This document shows positions 7,269 through 10,645 of a stretch of 10,645 nucleotides of DNA, piece by piece. The translations under genes and the position numbers were made by a program. Each line of letters begins with the position of its first letter. The first letter of the stretch is position 1. The notes below the pieces were generated by a model, which saw only the letters and a program-made list of their open reading frames with translations, had not been told where the DNA came from and made no database searches. The stretch is from an uncultured Lachnospiraceae bacterium. GTDB taxonomy: Bacteria; Bacillota; Clostridia; Lachnospirales; Lachnospiraceae. Location: the NCBI GenBank assembly GCA_900555195.1, contig USKC01000085.1:1-10645 (forward strand). Reading direction: 5' to 3'.

Positions 7269-8057
7269 TCACGCCTTTCTGTCATCCTCTACGAAATTCC
7301 CGATAAAGCTCCGGCGATGTATCGGGCAGGGGCCGTATTTTTTCAGGGCTGCAATATGCGCGGCACTGCCGTATCCTTTGTTGGATGCGAAATCATACTC
7401 CGGAAAAAGCCGGCCATATTCCTGCATCAGGTGATCCCTTGTCACCTTGGCCACGATGCTGGCCGCCGCAATGGATACGCTTTTGGCATCTCCCTTGATG
7501 ATGGGAACCTGCCGGATCGCCAGACCCGGGATGCGTACCGCATCATTGAGCAGCACATCCGGTCTGACGGGCAGCTTTCCCACAGCGTCCCGCATGGCCT
7601 CATAGGTCGCCTGCAGAATATTGATCTCATCAATACGCTCCGGCGCCGCATAACCTATGCCCACCGCCACCGCTTCCTTCAGGATCACAGCCCTGAGTTC
7701 TTCTCTCTTCTTCTCTGTAAGCTGTTTGGAATCGTTCAGATACAGGATCCGGCAGTCCTTCGGAAGGATGACCGCCCCAGCCACCACAGGTCCCGCCAGA
7801 GGCCCTCGCCCCACTTCGTCGATACCGCACACATATCCGCAGGATTCATATTCCCGCTCATATCGTTTCAGTTCTTCCGTGCGGGCAATTTCCGCATCCA
7901 ATGCTTCCAGCTTTTTCCTCGCCCTGGCAACCTGCGCCTTCGCTCCGCTTCTTTCATCCGCATCATATTCAGCAATCAGCTCCTCAAGGCGCTCCCTGGA
8001 TTCCGGCAGGCCGGCTGCTGCCTCCTCCAGCGCTTCTTTTATCTCCTGTAATTTCAT
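7269..8057 (-). CDS. rnhB: Ribonuclease HII
   Basis: 262 residues from the ATG at 8057. It cuts the RNA strand of RNA-DNA hybrids and removes single ribonucleotides from DNA. The catalytic acidic set is visible: GIDEVGRGPLAGP (Asp 80, Glu 81), LLNDAV (Asp 172) and VAKVTRDH (Asp 208), with KGDAKSVSIAAASIVAK between the last two. About 70 residues precede the catalytic domain. This charged, probably helical region (LPESRERLEELIAEYDA...) matches the N-terminal domain seen in Firmicutes RNase HII. The longer frame starts at an ATG at 8078, one base after the signal peptidase stop, with no spaced binding site; the ATG at 8057 has GGGAG 8 nt upstream. It sits between lepB and yraN, a conserved arrangement. 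Confidence 0.95.
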   Translation of the reverse strand: MKLQEIKEALEEAAAGLPESRERLEELIAEYDADERSGAKAQVARARKKLEALDAEIARTEELKRYEREYESCGYVCGIDEVGRGPLAGPVVAGAVILPKDCRILYLNDSKQLTEKKREELRAVILKEAVAVGIGYAAPERIDEINILQATYEAMRDAVGKLPVRPDVLLNDAVRIPGLAIRQVPIIKGDAKSVSIAAASIVAKVTRDHLMQEYGRLFPEYDFASNKGYGSAAHIAALKKYGPCPIHRRSFIGNFVEDDRKA

Positions 8058-8079
8058 TCCATATTCTCCCGCCGCCATC

Positions 8080-8619
8080 CTACTGATGTTTCAGAACGCC
8101 AAACTTGTTCAGGGGCCAGATGCGCACCCACGCTTTCCCCATGATATCATCCCGTTTAATATTTCCCACGCTCGGATCTCTGCTGTCTGAACTGTTGTTC
8201 CGATTATCCCCGAGCACAAAATATTCGTCTTCTCCCAGCGTGATGGGGTCCTGTGCCAATCCTGGGAAATTGATCGGCTCCAGCCCATAATCCTCTTCCA
8301 GAATTTCTCCGTTGATATAAATGTTTCCGGACAGATCAATCTGTACCGTCTCTCCGGGCAGGCCGATGATCCGCTTCACATAATATGTCTTCTCTTCATA
8401 CTGGAACGGAAACACGATGATGTCAAACCGTTCCGGCTCCGAGAAATGATAGGACAGTTTATCGAGAATCAGCTGATCTCCATGGTGCAACGTCGGTTCC
8501 ATGGAACTGCCGCTCACGGAAGTCCGCTGTCCGACAAAGGTGATGAGCACCCAGGTTCCAAACAGAACCAGCAGGATATAGAATATCGTGCTGAAAATTT
8601 CTTTCACTACATGTTTCAT
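8080..8619 (-). CDS. lepB: Signal peptidase I, second copy (downstream of rbgA)
   Basis: 179 residues from the ATG at 8619. One N-terminal membrane span (about 8-29, IFSTIFYILLVLFGTWVLIT) is followed by an extracytoplasmic catalytic domain: VSGSSMEPTL with nucleophile Ser 39, TYYVKRIIGLPGE with the general base Lys 82, and GDNRNNSSDSRD (137-148), the conserved box near the end. It removes signal peptides from exported proteins at the outer face of the membrane. The frame opens as far as 8739, inside rbgA, and an ATG at 8640 is a second option; AGAAGG placed 9 nt before 8619 and the typical start MKHVVKEIF favour 8619. It differs clearly from the other signal peptidase in the window, so the two are not a recent duplication. 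Confidence 0.93.
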   Translation of the reverse strand: MKHVVKEIFSTIFYILLVLFGTWVLITFVGQRTSVSGSSMEPTLHHGDQLILDKLSYHFSEPERFDIIVFPFQYEEKTYYVKRIIGLPGETVQIDLSGNIYINGEILEEDYGLEPINFPGLAQDPITLGEDEYFVLGDNRNNSSDSRDPSVGNIKRDDIMGKAWVRIWPLNKFGVLKHQ

Positions 8620-8677
8620 TCCTTTAGCCCTTCTTCCCATTTTTCCATTCAAAACAGCTGGACGCTGCGTTTTCCGC

Positions 8678-9526
8678 TCAAGCTTCCGTCTCCGGCCACT
8701 CCAGAGAAATCCTTCCCAGACGGCCATTCCTGAAATCATCCATAAGAAGCCTGGAAGCCCTTTCCGTATCGGGCTGCGCTCCTTTCAGAAAGCATTTTCT
8801 CTTCTCCGCAATCTCCTGCAGCACCTGTGCCGGTTCCCCGCCCTCGCATCCAAAGCGTTCCTGCAGGCGTTCGGGATATCTTTCCTGCAAAAACACGATC
8901 AGCTCCATTGCCAGTTCTTCCATCAAAATGATTTCATCATTCATAGAACCGATCAGCGCCAGCCGCATTCCCACCTGCTGGTCGTCGAACTTCGGCCACA
9001 GAATTCCCGGCGTGTCCAAAAGCTCCAGCCCCTTGTTCAGCCGGATCCACTGTTTTCCTTTGGTCACTCCGGGCTTATTTCCAGTCTTGGTGCACGCTTT
9101 CCCCGCAAAGGAATTAATGAACGTGGATTTCCCCACATTCGGGATGCCTGCCACCATTGCTCTCACTGGCCGGTTCAGAATCCCTCTTTTTCTGTCGCGC
9201 TCAATCTTCTCGCTGCACACTTCACGGACAGCGTTCTGGATCCCTTTTACTCCCTGCCCGGTTTTGGCATTGACTTCCACGGCCTTGATACCCTTTCGGG
9301 CAAACCAGTCCGCCCATTCCCTATTGCAGGCCGGATCCGCCAGATCCGCTTTATTCATCAGAATCAGCCTTGCTTTATTCTTGCCCAACTCATCGATGTC
9401 CGGATTTCTGCTTCCCAAAGGCATTCTCGCGTCCACCAACTCTATAATCAGATCGATCAGGCGAATATCTTCCTGCATCGAACGTCTGGCCTTGGTCATA
9501 TGGCCTGGATACCACTGATAATTCAT
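8678..9526 (-). CDS. rbgA: Ribosome biogenesis GTPase RbgA/YlqF
   Basis: 282 residues from the ATG at 9526. It is a circularly permuted GTPase: the base-recognition motif MNKADL (58-61 for NKAD) comes before the P-loop GIPNVGKSTF (127-134) and DTPGI (171-174). The start MNYQWYPGHMTKA carries the family's catalytic His at residue 9. It promotes a late step in 50S subunit assembly in the cytoplasm, which fits its place shortly after rplS. The frame opens at 9568, but the first 14 residues there come from a hairpin element; the ATG at 9526 has GGGAG 5 nt upstream and puts His at exactly position 9, as in the Bacillus protein. The C-terminal region (about 190-282) is the helical ribosome-binding part. 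Confidence 0.96.
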   Translation of the reverse strand: MNYQWYPGHMTKARRSMQEDIRLIDLIIELVDARMPLGSRNPDIDELGKNKARLILMNKADLADPACNREWADWFARKGIKAVEVNAKTGQGVKGIQNAVREVCSEKIERDRKRGILNRPVRAMVAGIPNVGKSTFINSFAGKACTKTGNKPGVTKGKQWIRLNKGLELLDTPGILWPKFDDQQVGMRLALIGSMNDEIILMEELAMELIVFLQERYPERLQERFGCEGGEPAQVLQEIAEKRKCFLKGAQPDTERASRLLMDDFRNGRLGRISLEWPETEA

Positions 9527-9531
9527 CTTTT

Positions 9532-9555
9532 CTCCCATCTGCGCGCTTTGGCACG
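9532..9555 (-). promoter_or_regulatory. Hairpin plus ribosome binding site element, copy B (before rbgA)
   Basis: On the minus strand GCGTGC (9556-9551), loop CAAA and GCGCGC (9546-9541) form a 6-bp stem with one G-T pair. AGAT and GGGAG follow, 5 nt before the rbgA start. It matches copy A before pgeF in sequence, orientation and distance to the start. The 10-nt palindrome GCACGCGTGC (9551-9560) overlaps its upstream arm. Confidence 0.5.
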
Positions 9556-9577
9556 CGTGCAAAATCACAGACTTACC

Positions 9578-10153
9578 CTATCTGATCAGTCCTGTATTTC
9601 CTTCTCCGATGCCAAACCAGGCTTCTCCTATAATATGATCCTTGGAAACCGGACCAATATTGCCCGAGCGGCTGTCTTCGCTGCTGTTGCAGTTATCCCC
9701 CATAACAAAATATTCATCGTTTCCTAAGACGATTTCATTCTCGGCGATCCCTGCATCCGCTATGAGGTCATAGACATCATCCTCCACCGCTTCCCCATTG
9801 ATATAAAGGATCCCATCCGTAATCTGTACCCGGTCTCCCGGACAGGCCACCACTCTTTTTACATAATAGTGAACGTTCTGATTTCCATTCGGCAGAAAAA
9901 CGATTACATCCCCGGCCTTGGGATTGGCGAGTTTATAGGCCAGGCGATTGATCAGGACCTCCTGCCCATTCATAAGCGCCGGCTCCATGGAATCGCCGAT
10001 GATGCTCGTCCTTACTCCCGCAAAATAGACCAGGACAAATGCCAGAAAAATGGATATCAGAATTCCTATGACATATTTCATCACCTCGGTCAATACGGTG
10101 ATATTCATTTTTTTCCTTCTTCTGTAGAAGCTAAGCCCCCTGTTTCTGCGCAT
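9578..10153 (-). CDS. lepB: Signal peptidase I, first copy (upstream of rbgA)
   Basis: 191 residues. A strongly basic N-terminus (RRNRGLSFYRRRKK) precedes a membrane span (about 26-46), which fits an inside-positive anchor. The extracytoplasmic catalytic domain has IIGDSMEPAL with nucleophile Ser 55, HYYVKRVVACPGD with general base Lys 99, and GDNCNSSEDSR (152-162). That last box normally reads GDNR; here Cys 155 replaces the Arg. Two starts are credible: the ATG at 10153 with GGAG 7 nt upstream, used here, and the ATG at 10108 with AGAAGG 6 nt upstream, which gives 176 residues. It is the first gene behind the promoter at 10195-10223 and is separated from rbgA by 51 nt that carry the hairpin element. 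Confidence 0.94.
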   Translation of the reverse strand: MRRNRGLSFYRRRKKMNITVLTEVMKYVIGILISIFLAFVLVYFAGVRTSIIGDSMEPALMNGQEVLINRLAYKLANPKAGDVIVFLPNGNQNVHYYVKRVVACPGDRVQITDGILYINGEAVEDDVYDLIADAGIAENEIVLGNDEYFVMGDNCNSSEDSRSGNIGPVSKDHIIGEAWFGIGEGNTGLIR

Positions 10154-10194
10154 CGCTTTACTCCACTTCCGACTATGTTTCCCGGCTGTTTCTC

Positions 10195-10223
10195 ATTCTA
10201 CCATGAACCAGGGACAGTTGCAA
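10195..10223 (-). promoter_or_regulatory. Sigma-A promoter of the signal peptidase/rbgA/rnhB operon
   Basis: On the minus strand TTGCAA (10223-10218) and TAGAAT (10200-10195) are separated by exactly 17 nt, a near-consensus vegetative promoter. Transcription should begin near 10188, leaving a leader of about 35 nt before the ATG at 10153, with the GTGGAG binding site inside it. It lies after the rplS terminator, so the operon is probably transcribed independently of rplS. Confidence 0.8.
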
Positions 10224-10301
10224 TTCTCACAGAACGAAACCCGAACGCCTCTTTCTCGAACTATGCCATCCCCTTATTCAACAGCCTTCGTTTTAATGTT
10301 C

Positions 10302-10332
10302 AAAAAAGGGGCAACCCGCTAACGGCTGCCCC
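10302..10332 (-). terminator. Intrinsic terminator after rplS
   Basis: On the minus strand GGGGCAGCC pairs with GGTTGCCCC (one G-T pair and a bulged G near the loop), followed by six T residues (10307-10302). The stem begins 18 nt after the rplS stop. GC-rich stem plus U-tract makes this the clearest terminator in the window. Confidence 0.92.
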
Positions 10333-10350
10333 TCATGCCTGTTTCTATAA

Positions 10351-10645
10351 TTATTTTACTACTTCTTTTACTTTGGCCTTCTTACCAACTCTGTCTCTGA
10401 GGTAGTTCAGCTTCGCTCTTCTTACTTTACCCTTTCTGACGAGTTCAACCTTTTCCACATTCGGAGAATGTACAGGCCAGGTCTTCTCAACTCCAACGCC
10501 ATTGGAAGTCTTTCTTACAGTGAAAGTTGCTCTGCTTCCGCTTCCCTGAACCTTCAGGATCACGCCTTCAAATACCTGAACTCTTTCTCTGTTTCCTTCT
10601 TTGATCTTACCGTAAACTTTTACAGTATCACCAACGTTAAATTCT
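10351..10645 (-). CDS. rplS: 50S ribosomal protein L19 (5' end outside window)
   Basis: The last 97 codons of L19; the gene enters from the right edge and stops with TAA at 10351-10353. The visible sequence starts [20 protein letters not shown] and continues with [43 protein letters not shown] and [15 protein letters not shown], all hallmarks of L19, which sits at the 30S-50S interface. Only about 15-20 N-terminal residues are missing. The GTG at 10563 could be read as a start, but it codes an internal Val in FEGVILK. Basic composition and A-rich codon use are those of a highly expressed gene. It is followed by a strong terminator. Confidence 0.97.
   Translation of the reverse strand, partial: EFNVGDTVKVYGKIKEGNRERVQVFEGVILKVQGSGSRATFTVRKTSNGVGVEKTWPVHSPNVEKVELVRKGKVRRAKLNYLRDRVGKKAKVKEVVK

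Noticed and set aside
8588..9727. 379-codon open frame on the plus strand
   Set aside because: Antisense to rbgA and to parts of both signal peptidases; no ribosome binding site or family motif. A shadow.
10140..10157. Possible third copy of the hairpin/ribosome-binding-site element before the first signal peptidase
   Set aside because: Shares only GATGCGCAG with copy A; the upstream stem arm and GGGAG at the fixed distance are missing.

Overview
This window looks like a chromosomal segment from a Gram-positive clostridial bacterium, most likely a Lachnospiraceae member. That is inferred from the gene order (rplS, signal peptidase, rbgA/ylqF, rnhB, yraN), the strong GGAG-type ribosome binding sites, the intrinsic terminators and the style of the two-component proteins; no 16S gene is present to confirm it. 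No mobile element, CRISPR array, tRNA or rRNA is visible, and the whole window is gene-dense.

Layout from left to right. Positions 1-302 (+) hold the C-terminal end of a ribose-phosphate pyrophosphokinase (prs). It converges on the rest of the window, which is all on the minus strand, and two hairpin terminators lie between the converging genes (about 330-447). Read in its own direction, the minus strand starts at the right edge with ribosomal protein L19 (rplS, cut by the window edge) and its terminator. A good sigma-A promoter (TTGCAA, 17 nt, TAGAAT) follows and starts a long run: signal peptidase I, rbgA/ylqF, a second signal peptidase I, rnhB, yraN, pgeF and a large serine hydrolase of the class C beta-lactamase fold. 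After a 105-nt gap comes a two-component system: an OmpR/PhoB-type response regulator and a large multi-membrane-span histidine kinase.

How the genes fit together. The core cluster mixes 50S ribosome assembly (rplS, rbgA), protein export (two signal peptidases), RNA-DNA hybrid repair (rnhB), a predicted nuclease-fold protein (yraN) and peptidoglycan quality control (pgeF). The serine hydrolase is translationally coupled to pgeF by an 8-nt overlap, which hints at a shared role in wall-precursor or small-molecule editing, but its substrate is unknown. The two-component pair probably has its own regulated promoter: an 11-nt-period direct repeat, as expected for an OmpR-family regulator, lies upstream of it.

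The most unusual signal is a short GC-rich hairpin joined to an invariant ribosome binding site. It occurs twice in the window, directly before pgeF and before rbgA, with 19 of 24 bases identical, only transitions between copies and the same 5-nt distance to the start codon. It may be an undescribed family-wide translation or intergenic element. Several start codons are corrected here (pgeF, rbgA, second lepB, rnhB, yraN, serine hydrolase) because the longest open frames begin inside upstream genes or inside ribosome binding sites.
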